From the IMG/VR virus record IMGVR_UViG_3300020185_000024, positions 26,667-90,666 of that record: DNA of 64,000 nt, one strand, 5' to 3'. This DNA comes from a virus. The position numbers were made by a program, and so were the translations under genes. Every line of letters begins with the position of its first letter. The stretch's first letter is position 1. Shown one piece after another: positions 26,998 through 35,853 of the stretch. The notes under the pieces are model-generated. The model saw nothing but the letters and a program-made list of their open reading frames with translations, had not been told where the DNA came from and did not search any database.

Positions 26998-27368
26998 TGA
27001 TGAATTTACTATTTTTTTCTCTTGAACAAATTGTAGAAGCTGTATCTACTATAGGTTTATCTGCAACTTTAATATTATTGTTAGTAGGAGGATTAATACT
27101 CGGCATATGGAAAAGTGTTCCTATACTATATGACAGAATAATCAACAAACAAGTAGAAACTGACGAAAAACAAAATTTGACAATTAAAGAGCTAGAAGAA
27201 AAAGTCATAGCTATTCAAATAGAAACTCAAAGCATATTAAAAGATATAGCCTCTAATAAAGATATTTCTGATGAAAAACATACTTCTTTGATCACTAGGT
27301 TAATAGCTTTAGAGTTAGCAGTTACTAAATTGACTGATTACATATTAACAGCTTCTTTAAATAAATAA
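26997..27368 (+). CDS. small membrane protein with coiled coil, holin-like, 123 aa
   Basis: One clear hydrophobic span near residues 18-40 (LSATLILLLVGGLILGIW), then a cytoplasmic or periplasmic coiled coil of ~75 residues rich in Lys, Glu, Ile and Leu. This single-span-plus-coil form is frequent for phage holins or holin-associated proteins of Bacteroidota phages. It is encoded just before the M15 endolysin. The holin role is inferred from position and topology. Confidence 0.5.
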   Translation: MMNLLFFSLEQIVEAVSTIGLSATLILLLVGGLILGIWKSVPILYDRIINKQVETDEKQNLTIKELEEKVIAIQIETQSILKDIASNKDISDEKHTSLITRLIALELAVTKLTDYILTASLNK

Positions 27369-27372
27369 ACCT

Positions 27373-27822
27373 ATGAAAGAATTATCTTTACATGAAAAGG
27401 TAGACTTCATTATAAAACAAGATGTTTTAAAAAGAGTAGCACCTATATCAGAAAAAGAACAATTAGAATTAATTGATAAACTTTGCGATGGATATAGCGT
27501 TATAGATGTTAGCTGGACAGGACCATCTTATAGTATAGACCAAAAACTTTCTTTATCTTTTTATGAAAATATAGGCTACACAAAAGAAGACATTGAATCT
27601 TATCAAAATGGAACTTTTGATAGAGCAGATAAAAAAGCTTTAAATACTCTAGCATTTGATTTAAAATATACTTTAATGAATAATAAAGTAAGTAAAGGAA
27701 ATTTAAATGTTAAAAGAGAAAATGAAAATAAAATAGCACATGTAATGTATAAATATTGTCCTATTAAAGTAGATAGTCGAGGAAGAGTAACTAAAATTAT
27801 AGGAGTCCAATATATATTGTAA
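27373..27822 (+). CDS. hypothetical protein, 149 aa, in lysis cassette
   Basis: Soluble protein of unknown family between the small membrane protein and the M15 peptidase. It is rich in Lys, Asp and Tyr and has the segment DVSWTGPSYSIDQKLSLSF in the middle. No catalytic signature. A lysis accessory or regulatory role is possible only by position. Confidence 0.5.
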   Translation: MKELSLHEKVDFIIKQDVLKRVAPISEKEQLELIDKLCDGYSVIDVSWTGPSYSIDQKLSLSFYENIGYTKEDIESYQNGTFDRADKKALNTLAFDLKYTLMNNKVSKGNLNVKRENENKIAHVMYKYCPIKVDSRGRVTKIIGVQYIL

Positions 27823-27823
27823 T

Positions 27824-28291
27824 ATGAAACTAAGTAAAAACTTATCATTAAAAGAAGTAATTAAATCTAACACCGCTACTAAATACGGCATAGATAATAA
27901 CCCAACTGCAGAGCATTTAGATGCTTTAAAAAATATTGCTATTAATGGTTTTCAACCTTTAAGAGAAGGATTAGGAATGCCAATATTTGTATCTTCAGGA
28001 TATAGATCTCAAGCATTAAATGATAGAATTGGAGGAAGTAGTACTTCTCAACATTCTAAAGGAGAAGCTTTAGATGTAGATGCTGACGTATATGGTATAA
28101 TTACCAACAAAGAAATATTTGATTACATATATGCTAACATAGACTTTGATCAATTAATCTGGGAATACGGAAATGATAAAGAACCAGATTGGGTACATTT
28201 TTCTATGAAGCTAAAAGGCAAAAATAGAAAAGAAGTTCTTAAGGTTAAAAAAGTAAAAGGTAAAAGCATATACAGTCACTTTAAGCCATAA
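27824..28291 (+). CDS. M15-family D,D-carboxypeptidase-type endolysin, 155 aa
   Basis: Zinc peptidase that cuts peptidoglycan cross-links or stem peptides. The metal site is visible: His77 in SQHSKGEALD, Asp84 in the same segment and His125 in WVHFS; the substrate-recognition FVSSGYRS precedes it. Length and N-terminal helix (LSLKEVIKS) match the M15_3 group used as phage lysins. It follows the holin-like and unknown genes and precedes an envelope-anchored protein, consistent with a lysis cassette. It has no signal peptide, so release would depend on a holin. Confidence 0.85.
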   Translation: MKLSKNLSLKEVIKSNTATKYGIDNNPTAEHLDALKNIAINGFQPLREGLGMPIFVSSGYRSQALNDRIGGSSTSQHSKGEALDVDADVYGIITNKEIFDYIYANIDFDQLIWEYGNDKEPDWVHFSMKLKGKNRKEVLKVKKVKGKSIYSHFKP

Positions 28292-28295
28292 ATAA

Positions 28296-28940
28296 ATGAT
28301 AAATTTAGATTTAGGAAATGTAATTAAAGCTTTACTTCCAGTTGGATTAGGAGCATTATTAATGTTCTTATTAATGCAAACTTGTAATAGCAATAAAGAA
28401 AATGTTGTAATATCTTCAGATAGTACGCTAACCATAATTTCAGATACTATTATAAACATAGATTCTATAATAACTTCTGTAAATAATCCAACTATCATTG
28501 ATACATTACATGATACAAATTATGTAGATCGTTGGTTAAAACCTGAAAGTATCCATGACACAATTAAAGATAGCATCTTTATTCGTATTCCTGTTTTGGT
28601 ATATTCTGATACCATTAGAACAAACAGTAATAATACCTTATGGTATAAAGCTATTGTGGAAGGAGAACTTAGAAAAATAGATTTAGGAGCTATTATTTCA
28701 GATACTATTATCAGAGATACAGTTAAAATTGTAATTAACAATATCGAAGATAAAACAGACTTATATATAGGAGCAAGACTCAGATATGATTTTATAGGCA
28801 GTAATATAGACCAGATAACTATTCCTTTAGATTTAAATTTAAAGAACAGCAAATGGTCTTTCAATGTTTCACCTGGCTATAATATTGCAAATCAAGGATT
28901 TACATTAGGCGGAGGAGCTTCTTATAAGCTAGGCAAGTAA
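28296..28940 (+). CDS. membrane-anchored envelope protein, possible spanin-like, 214 aa
   Basis: Residues 10-28 form one hydrophobic span (ALLPVGLGALLMFLLMQ) followed directly by Cys, and then a ~110-residue Asp/Ile/Thr-rich periplasmic-type region (repeats such as DTIxxIDSI and DTIRTN). The last ~60 residues are alternating beta strands ending AGGASYKLGK-like (GGGASYKLGK), reminiscent of an outer-membrane beta segment. It follows the endolysin, where spanins act in bridging inner and outer membranes. The spanin role is inferred. Confidence 0.5.
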   Translation: MINLDLGNVIKALLPVGLGALLMFLLMQTCNSNKENVVISSDSTLTIISDTIINIDSIITSVNNPTIIDTLHDTNYVDRWLKPESIHDTIKDSIFIRIPVLVYSDTIRTNSNNTLWYKAIVEGELRKIDLGAIISDTIIRDTVKIVINNIEDKTDLYIGARLRYDFIGSNIDQITIPLDLNLKNSKWSFNVSPGYNIANQGFTLGGGASYKLGK

Positions 28941-28955
28941 ATAAGTATTTTTTAC

Positions 28956-28963
28956 TACCTTTG
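28956..28963 (+). promoter_or_regulatory. Bacteroidota-type -7 box (TACCTTTG)
   Basis: TACCTTTG fits TAnnTTTG in the 48-nt gap after the lysis cassette and lies 25 nt before the metallophosphoesterase ATG at 28989. The -33 region has no obvious TTG. It could start a separate transcript for the phosphoesterase and tail-ring genes. Motif evidence only. Confidence 0.5.
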
Positions 28964-28988
28964 TTATATTATTAATTAAAACTAAAAT

Positions 28989-29906
28989 ATGAATTTAGAG
29001 CAAGTAATAAGGAAAATGGAAGTCAATAAAAGTTATTTAGAAAATGGCGCAGGTTATTTATCTAAAAAATTTAATTGTCGACCTGACATAATCAAAGAAG
29101 CAAAACAAATAATAAGAAATAAAAGAAAGACTCCAGAAATTAACGAAGATTTATTTAAAGAATTTTTAGAATATGCTAACGCTAAAAAGAAAGATCAACC
29201 TAAAAAGAAAAAGAAACAAAAACAATTGCCTCAGCCTTATCAAGGAGGAGATATAGATAACGTGTTAGTAATAGGAGACTTGCATGAACCATTTTGTTTA
29301 GAAGGTTATTTACAACATTGTAGACATGTACAAGAAGAATTAAACTGTGGAACAGTTATATTCATAGGAGATGTAATAGATAATCATTTCTCTAGTTATC
29401 ATGAATCAGATCCTGATGGATTTGCTGCAGGTCAAGAACTAGACAGAGCTATAGATAAAATAGCAGATTGGCATAATGTATTTCCCAATTCTACAGTTCT
29501 CATAGGTAATCACGATAGACTAGTATATAGAAAAGCTACCACAGCAGGAGTATCTAGAAAATGGGTGAGAGACTTAGATGAAGTATTGGAAACACCTACT
29601 TGGACTTTTGTAGAAGAAGTTAATCTTCATGGTAACAATTACAATCATGGAGAAGGCGGTACAGCAAGAAATAGAATGAAAGTAGAACATCAGTCGCAGA
29701 TACAAGGACATTTACATTCTCAAGCTTATGTAGAATTTTCTGTAGGACCAGATACTAGAATATTTGGAATGCAAGTAGGATGTGGAATAGATAGAAAATC
29801 TTACGCTATGGCTTATGGGAAAAACTTTAAAAAGCCTATTATATCTTGTGGCGCAGTCTTAAATAAAGGACAACACCCGATAGTAATACCAATGAACTTA
29901 AAATAA
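28989..29906 (+). CDS. metallophosphoesterase with N-terminal helical domain, 305 aa
   Basis: Calcineurin-like two-metal phosphatase or nuclease. The motifs are in order: GDLH (96-99), GDVIDNH (127-133), GNHD (about 177-180), a later HGEGG histidine and GHLH. Residues 1-45 form a predicted helix-turn-helix-like segment (LENGAGYLSKKFNCRPDIIKEAK) and residues 65-85 are a Lys-rich linker. Substrate could be nucleic acid, nucleotide or protein. It is encoded among tail genes, not with the nucleotide genes, and the N-terminal part suggests DNA contact. Confidence 0.8.
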   Translation: MNLEQVIRKMEVNKSYLENGAGYLSKKFNCRPDIIKEAKQIIRNKRKTPEINEDLFKEFLEYANAKKKDQPKKKKKQKQLPQPYQGGDIDNVLVIGDLHEPFCLEGYLQHCRHVQEELNCGTVIFIGDVIDNHFSSYHESDPDGFAAGQELDRAIDKIADWHNVFPNSTVLIGNHDRLVYRKATTAGVSRKWVRDLDEVLETPTWTFVEEVNLHGNNYNHGEGGTARNRMKVEHQSQIQGHLHSQAYVEFSVGPDTRIFGMQVGCGIDRKSYAMAYGKNFKKPIISCGAVLNKGQHPIVIPMNLK

Positions 29907-29912
29907 AAAACA

Positions 29913-30617
29913 ATGAGTGATATCACACCTAACAAGATTATATTTGCTACTAGAGAAGACATTAGGAGTTTATCTGATGATTCTAATATAGATGATAGAA
30001 ACATTCTATTTGAATGGAACAATCAAAGAGCATTATACCTTAGAAGAAGTCTAGATGCTAATAGCAGAATAATAGACGAAACCCTTATTCAAGATTTAGG
30101 CTGTGTGGAATTAGAATTAGCTCCTGCAGAATCTTGTTGTGATTTTGATAGCACTTGTAAAATAATAAGAACAAAGAAAGAAATTCCTGCTCCACTTTCA
30201 CTAAGAGGTGCTACAGGATTAACCAGGATAGGCTCTATAGATAAATTTTATAGAAACTATTCTATAGTAACTTACGAGAAAGCTTTATACTCAGGCAATG
30301 GAAGAGCTTCTCAACTTGCTGTATATGGTTTTTACTTAAATGGTAGAGTGCATTTAGTATCTAAGAACCCATCATTGTACAGACAAAAATGGATTAATAT
30401 CAGAGGACTATTTGAAAATCCAGAAGATATCAGCTCATTTACCACCTGTGATGGAGATCCATGTTTTACATGGGACAGTCCATATCCTATTACAGCAGAT
30501 ATGGTGGCTATATTAAAACCAGAAGTAGTTAAAATATTATTACAGAGATATTCTGTTCCTACTGACAGTTCTAATAATTCTAATGATGACACAGGTAAAG
30601 TAGTAGCAGGTAGATAA
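29913..30617 (+). CDS. virion ring or tail protein, 234 aa
   Basis: Soluble structural-type protein with a helical N-terminus, a cysteine pair around residue 75 (SCCDFDS) and a C-terminal Ser/Asn-rich tail (TDSSNNSNDDTG). The segment APLSLRGATGLTRIGSIDKF and the following beta-rich part resemble proteins at this point in crAss-like tails, where ring proteins stack around the channel. No enzymatic motif. The role is inferred from gene order. Confidence 0.5.
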   Translation: MSDITPNKIIFATREDIRSLSDDSNIDDRNILFEWNNQRALYLRRSLDANSRIIDETLIQDLGCVELELAPAESCCDFDSTCKIIRTKKEIPAPLSLRGATGLTRIGSIDKFYRNYSIVTYEKALYSGNGRASQLAVYGFYLNGRVHLVSKNPSLYRQKWINIRGLFENPEDISSFTTCDGDPCFTWDSPYPITADMVAILKPEVVKILLQRYSVPTDSSNNSNDDTGKVVAGR

Positions 30618-30626
30618 AAATAAAGA

Positions 30627-31133
30627 ATGAGAATAATATCAGATTACGGAATAAGAGATTATTATAAATACTATGATAAAAACTATTGCGAACAAAAAAC
30701 GTTTAACGCTTATAATGTAGGAGAAAAACTATATAAAGAAATATTAAGAGCTTTCCTAAAAGAAGTAGGAGAACATATGATACAAAACAACTTAGAATTT
30801 AAAATGCCTTCTAGGTTAGGAGTACTATCAGTTAAAAAGTTTAAGCCTTCTTTTAAGACAGACGGAAATGGAAAACTAATTACTAGGTTTCCTATAGATT
30901 GGAAATCTACAAATGACTTATGGGCTAAGAAACCAGAACTAAGAAAAAAGAAATTCATTTATCATTTTAATCTTCATACTGACGAATACAGATATAAGTT
31001 TAAATACGATAAGCGAACAGCAAACTATCCTTGTAAAAATGTTTACATGTTTAAGTTTGCAAGACCTTTAAAAAGAGAATTAGCAGCTAACCTTAAGAAT
31101 CCTAAATTCAAAGGAGACTTTTTTAAATTATAA
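30627..31133 (+). CDS. conserved tail or ring protein, 168 aa
   Basis: Basic, aromatic-rich protein with no membrane span. It has the pattern MRIISDYGIRDYYKYYDKNY at the N-terminus and, later, a repeated FKF/KFKY basic beta pattern. Such a basic protein between ring-type proteins may contact DNA in the tail channel. The neighbouring genes lie 9 and 2 nt away. No family is certain. Confidence 0.5.
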   Translation: MRIISDYGIRDYYKYYDKNYCEQKTFNAYNVGEKLYKEILRAFLKEVGEHMIQNNLEFKMPSRLGVLSVKKFKPSFKTDGNGKLITRFPIDWKSTNDLWAKKPELRKKKFIYHFNLHTDEYRYKFKYDKRTANYPCKNVYMFKFARPLKRELAANLKNPKFKGDFFKL

Positions 31134-31135
31134 TT

Positions 31136-31846
31136 ATGCATAACGGAAATTTCATACCTTTAGCTTCTACAATAGAAAAACTATTTAGAGATAACGATTA
31201 CACCCAAGAAGTAGAACCATATGAAATATATGAATGGGCCTACGAAGTATTGGACTATATTGGAGCACCTGAAACTTATAAACCTGCCTTTCATGATATT
31301 GTAGTATCTAAGTCTAGAGGAAATCTTCCGTGTAATACAAAACAAATACAAGCTACTTTATGGGTTGATAAAAAACTACCTATGAGATATGCTGGAGATT
31401 TAATGCATAACTATTATCATTGCGAAAACTCAGAAGATACTACTTGTGACTCAGATGCAACTTATACAGTTACTAATGGTTACATATTCACTTCATTTAA
31501 AGAAGGTACTGTTAGAATGGCTACTTTAGATTATTATGCTGATGAAGATGGCGGGCCATTAATTCCAGATGACTATAAAGTAATAAGAGCTGTGTCTGAC
31601 TTTGTTAGATATAAAATTGATTATAAGCTTTGGAGAAAAGGAAAACTCAATGGAGATGTATTCCAATATTCAGAAAGAGAGTATTTACATAGCATAGGAG
31701 CAGCTAAAACAAGACTTGCTATAGGAACTTATGATCAAATGAGATCTATAGCTAATAACAGCTTAAGATTAATTCCTAAGCTTAATGATTGGGAAACCTT
31801 TTTCAAACATACAGGCTCACAAGAAAAAAGAAATAATTTAACTTAA
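31136..31846 (+). CDS. tail ring / hub adaptor protein, 236 aa
   Basis: N-terminal helical bundle (LASTIEKLFRDNDYTQEV), a middle beta segment (YTVTNGYIFTSFKEGTVRMATLDY), then a helical C-terminus (REYLHSIGAAKTRLAIGTYDQM). The helix-beta-helix layout and its place before the large stem-like protein match ring or adaptor proteins of short tails. It ends one base before the next gene. Function is inferred from position. Confidence 0.5.
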   Translation: MHNGNFIPLASTIEKLFRDNDYTQEVEPYEIYEWAYEVLDYIGAPETYKPAFHDIVVSKSRGNLPCNTKQIQATLWVDKKLPMRYAGDLMHNYYHCENSEDTTCDSDATYTVTNGYIFTSFKEGTVRMATLDYYADEDGGPLIPDDYKVIRAVSDFVRYKIDYKLWRKGKLNGDVFQYSEREYLHSIGAAKTRLAIGTYDQMRSIANNSLRLIPKLNDWETFFKHTGSQEKRNNLT

Positions 31847-31847
31847 T

Positions 31848-34800
31848 ATGGCTACAGCAAGACATACTTACTCAGGAGGATTAGATTCTGATACTAGCAA
31901 TCTAAAATTTCAAGCTAATAAGCTTAGAGAATTAGTAGACTTAAGAATATATACAGATCAAGGAGAAACCTCTTTAGCATTATCTTCTGTAAAAGGAAAT
32001 GTTAAAATGTTAGAGTTGCCTTCTATTAGAACGATTGCTATTAAAGATGGTGTGTATAAAGGAGATACATTGCCGTCAGGTCATAATGTATTACTAACAG
32101 AAAGTTCTCTACCTAAATATCATAGAGGAAAAATTATAACTACTACTGCTAATAGTTCATCTGGAGTATATAATGGCAACATGCTACAGTACTCTTATTA
32201 TTATAATAAAGATACTTTAGATTTAGGTAATAGCTTTATTAGTAAAAATGACCATAAAATTATTGGTTGGACTACTATGAGAGATGATTTAATTGTATTC
32301 TCATCTACTAGTTCATCTTCTGCGCCAGACTCGACTGCAAGATTTTGCATATGGAGAATAACTTATGATGATGATTTAACCTATACAATTCAAATGATGT
32401 ACGTTGGAGCAATACCACACTCTACATACTACATGCTTGAAACACATAGCAGACATGAAAACAATAAAGTAGAAAAAGTATATTGGACAGATGCTAAAGA
32501 AACTGTAAAACATTTTAACTTAGGAGCTGACAGCCCCCATGATATATCAAATAGCCAATTAGAATTTACACCAAACGGAGATTATTATGCTCCTAAATTT
32601 GTATCATACCTTCCTGGAGAACCTAAAGAAAAAGGTATGGTACAATATGCATACTCTCTATTTAATAGATCAGGTGCCGAGAGTAAAATATCACCTTTAT
32701 CTTTACCTATCTATGTTAAAGATCAACAAGTTTCATTTTCATTTTGGGCAGATTTAGCTTTTAATAATGCTAGAGTGTATAGAGTTCATTATGCTAATAG
32801 TACTGACATTCCTACTGTAACTTTAATGGAAGATGTTCCTTATATTCCTCAAGAAAATAATTATATAGAAATATCAGACATAGGACAAACTTTAGCTACT
32901 CTCTCTTTAACAGAATTTTCTAACTTAGGAGGAGATCCTAAAGTAGTAGAAACAATAGCAGAAAAAGATAATAGATTATTTCTTGGAGGTATTACAGAAA
33001 AAGAATTTGATTTAGATTGGGATGCTAGAGCATATAGATTTAATTCTTCTAGTAATTGTAAAATATATAAAGCTAACGGAAAATCTACTGATCCTAGCAC
33101 ATATGCATTAGAAAAATCGTTTACCAGCTCTAATTACCCTACGTTAACTGGAACAGAAAGTACATTTGATTGTTTTAATATATCTAATTTAGACTTAAGT
33201 GTTACAGGATACGATGGAAGTTATAAATTCCAATCTAATGGAGGCACTGTAGGAGGAGAAGGTCCTAATATTCAATATCGTTTTGGAACAGGAAAAAGAC
33301 CTTTTGGATTTACTAGAGAAACTGTTCATTCAGGATATTCAAGTTTGTACCAAGACTATGTTCCAGCTAAAGGATACAAAAGAATGGAAATTTATAGATT
33401 TGGCATTCAGTTTTTAAATGAGTATGGTCAATGGTCTTTTGTAAAATGGATAGGAGATATTAAATTTCCTTCTTACCATTTAGATTTAAACGGAGAAGTT
33501 CAAATACCTCATTTAAGTGTAAAATTAAAAAATTTACCTGCAGAATGGAAAGCAGGATGGAAATGGAGAATTGTAAGAGCCAAAAGAAAACAAGCTGATA
33601 GAACTATAGCTACTCAAGGATTTATGATGCAAGGAGTTAAACCTCTTTGGCATATGGACGCTGCTGTAGGAGAAGGAACTAAGCCTGCTCCATATGCTCA
33701 ACCAGAGACATTTTCTTACCCTTTTCATGGTCCTGGATTTCAACAAGGTTATTCATCGCCTACATATCATGGAGCTCTTGTTTACGGTACTCCTTATCCA
33801 GAACAAGAATTTACATCTGATTATGGAGTAAATTATTTAGTTAGTCACGAAGGACATTATATAGATATATCATCAAAAGATGGAGATTATTTTTATCCTA
33901 TAGCGTCTACTCATAATTATAAAACTGAATACAGAACTGAACCTATAGAGTTTAAGACTGATCAAGCTTCATCTGGATTTAAAACGTTTTACCATCGTAG
34001 ATTAGATCAGAAATTGTGGGATAATTTAGTATATCCTGATGATAATGACAAAAAATATACGCCAGGAAACATTGAAAAATTAACAGTTCAAAACAAACTT
34101 TATCAATTAGGAGACTATTCAACAAGAAATTCTATGTGGAATAGACTCCTTTTTTCGCCTGAAGTAGGGTCTGCAGCTACTGAAAGTTATATATGTAGCG
34201 GAACTAATGTTATTGCTTGGACATCTTCAGGATTACCTACTGGAGGAGGAAGCTTTTTAATAGACAAACCTTGCATTATAGATTTTAGAAAAATAGATAG
34301 AAGTCAATATGGAGGATATGCTCATCATCAAAGAGCTAATACTGAATACATACCTTGTTCAGAGCCTTTTACTAGCAACTATGCGTATGAAACAATATAC
34401 GGAGGAGATACTGCTACTGCGTTATGCACTATTCTTAAAGCTTCTTTTGACGAAACTTGGGCAAACAATTATGGGGTGTCTTCTAATAAACAAATAGTAG
34501 AATGCGTATTAGAAACTAGCGTAATTCCAGCTTTTGAAGATTTAGAGAATCAAGACATGTTTGGAGAATTTAAAACTCAAAAAAGTGAATTTTTTAAATT
34601 TGATAGCGTATACACAAAAGAATCAGAATATCCTACATATATTTCAAAACCTATTAATTTTAATGAAGTAACTAACTTTGATTTTATAATTAAAGCCTCT
34701 GAATCTAAATTTAATAATGAAATTATAGACTCGTACACTAGATATTTAACTAATGTATTTTTAGAATTAGATCCCAGATATGGACCTATTAAGAAGCTTA

Positions 34801-35747
34801 TTAATCATAAAGATGAGGTAATGTGCTTACAACATAGCGGAGTAGCTCATATTAGTATCAATCCTAGAGTTCAAACTCAAGCAAACGATTCTAAGTCAAT
34901 TGAACTAGGTTATGGAGGAGTATTGCATGATAAAAAGTATTTAAGTACTAAATCTGGAACATTAAATAAATGGTCTGTATTTTCTACTAAGAGTGCCGTA
35001 TATTATTATGATACTCTTCAAAATAAAATAAAAGTTATAGGCAATAACATGGATATTTCAGATATAAAAAATATTCACGGAAAGCTTAAACAAATAAATT
35101 ATTTAGATGATTATAAATTAGATAGACCTCTACAAGGATATGGAGTAATAGGTCAATACAATAATGAATTTTCTGAAGGATTGTTCGTATTTAAAAGTCC
35201 TCAAATAGTAGAAAGCAAAGTTTTAGCGTTTAAAGAAAGTTTAAATGGTGGTGCTGGAGCATTCTCTGGAGAATATAGATACCAACCTTATTCTTTAATT
35301 CAAGACAATAAAAACTTATTAAGCATAGATCCTGTAACTAAAAACTCTATATATGTTCATAACAGAGGAGATATATCAACTTACTACGGAATTGCGCCTA
35401 AACAATCATATCTACATATAGTTGTCAATGGAGGTTCAGACGTATCTAAAATATTCGATAATTGGACTTTCAACATGGAAGCTAAAGATTCTAGTGGAAA
35501 TGACCTACCTGCTGTACATCCTCACTCATGCAGAGTATATAATGATTATCAAGATTCTGGTATAGTACCTTTTACTAACCTAGGCAATATAGCTAGACTT
35601 CAAAGAACTTGGGAAGCTAATATACCTAGACAACAGAACTCTAGACTTACTATGAGAGGTCCTTGGTTAAATATCATACTATATTTTAATAACGATGACA
35701 ATTATGAATATGTTATGAATGATTTGTATACTACATTTAGATCATAA
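31848..35747 (+). CDS. large tail stem / nozzle-like structural protein, 1299 aa
   Basis: A large, beta-rich protein full of Tyr, Ser, Asn and Gly without catalytic motifs. The N-terminus (TYSGGLDSDTSNLKF) and repeated blade-like patterns, for example EKDNRLFLGGITEKEFDL and ITYDDDLTYTIQMMYVG, suggest a beta-propeller-like body. In podoviruses a large nozzle or stem protein of this type forms the distal tail tube, and crAss-like genomes place one after the ring proteins. It is followed by a promoter-bearing gap and then the packaged giant proteins. The detailed fold is inferred. Confidence 0.6.
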   Translation: MATARHTYSGGLDSDTSNLKFQANKLRELVDLRIYTDQGETSLALSSVKGNVKMLELPSIRTIAIKDGVYKGDTLPSGHNVLLTESSLPKYHRGKIITTTANSSSGVYNGNMLQYSYYYNKDTLDLGNSFISKNDHKIIGWTTMRDDLIVFSSTSSSSAPDSTARFCIWRITYDDDLTYTIQMMYVGAIPHSTYYMLETHSRHENNKVEKVYWTDAKETVKHFNLGADSPHDISNSQLEFTPNGDYYAPKFVSYLPGEPKEKGMVQYAYSLFNRSGAESKISPLSLPIYVKDQQVSFSFWADLAFNNARVYRVHYANSTDIPTVTLMEDVPYIPQENNYIEISDIGQTLATLSLTEFSNLGGDPKVVETIAEKDNRLFLGGITEKEFDLDWDARAYRFNSSSNCKIYKANGKSTDPSTYALEKSFTSSNYPTLTGTESTFDCFNISNLDLSVTGYDGSYKFQSNGGTVGGEGPNIQYRFGTGKRPFGFTRETVHSGYSSLYQDYVPAKGYKRMEIYRFGIQFLNEYGQWSFVKWIGDIKFPSYHLDLNGEVQIPHLSVKLKNLPAEWKAGWKWRIVRAKRKQADRTIATQGFMMQGVKPLWHMDAAVGEGTKPAPYAQPETFSYPFHGPGFQQGYSSPTYHGALVYGTPYPEQEFTSDYGVNYLVSHEGHYIDISSKDGDYFYPIASTHNYKTEYRTEPIEFKTDQASSGFKTFYHRRLDQKLWDNLVYPDDNDKKYTPGNIEKLTVQNKLYQLGDYSTRNSMWNRLLFSPEVGSAATESYICSGTNVIAWTSSGLPTGGGSFLIDKPCIIDFRKIDRSQYGGYAHHQRANTEYIPCSEPFTSNYAYETIYGGDTATALCTILKASFDETWANNYGVSSNKQIVECVLETSVIPAFEDLENQDMFGEFKTQKSEFFKFDSVYTKESEYPTYISKPINFNEVTNFDFIIKASESKFNNEIIDSYTRYLTNVFLELDPRYGPIKKLINHKDEVMCLQHSGVAHISINPRVQTQANDSKSIELGYGGVLHDKKYLSTKSGTLNKWSVFSTKSAVYYYDTLQNKIKVIGNNMDISDIKNIHGKLKQINYLDDYKLDRPLQGYGVIGQYNNEFSEGLFVFKSPQIVESKVLAFKESLNGGAGAFSGEYRYQPYSLIQDNKNLLSIDPVTKNSIYVHNRGDISTYYGIAPKQSYLHIVVNGGSDVSKIFDNWTFNMEAKDSSGNDLPAVHPHSCRVYNDYQDSGIVPFTNLGNIARLQRTWEANIPRQQNSRLTMRGPWLNIILYFNNDDNYEYVMNDLYTTFRS

Positions 35748-35840
35748 CCTAAATCACACTGAGGACAATTAAATAATAAAATTTAATGTAAACCATAATA
35801 AAATTATTAAGTATTTGCATTGATTAGTTATAACTATTTA

Positions 35841-35848
35841 TATTTTTG
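35841..35848 (+). promoter_or_regulatory. Bacteroidota-type -7 box (TATTTTTG), start-proximal
   Basis: TATTTTTG fits TAnnTTTG in the 106-nt gap before the giant-protein block. A TTTG at 35814-35817 lies 23 nt upstream and could serve as the -33 element, though that spacing is a little long. The box ends 5 nt before the ATG at 35854, giving almost no leader. It is a candidate separate promoter for the packaged-protein genes. Confidence 0.5.
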
Positions 35849-35853
35849 CTACT

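Noticed and set aside
28915-28945. AGCTT-CTTAT-AAGCT hairpin at the end of the 214-aa gene as a terminator
   Set aside because: Only 5 bp, inside the coding sequence, and separated from the T run by about 15 nt.
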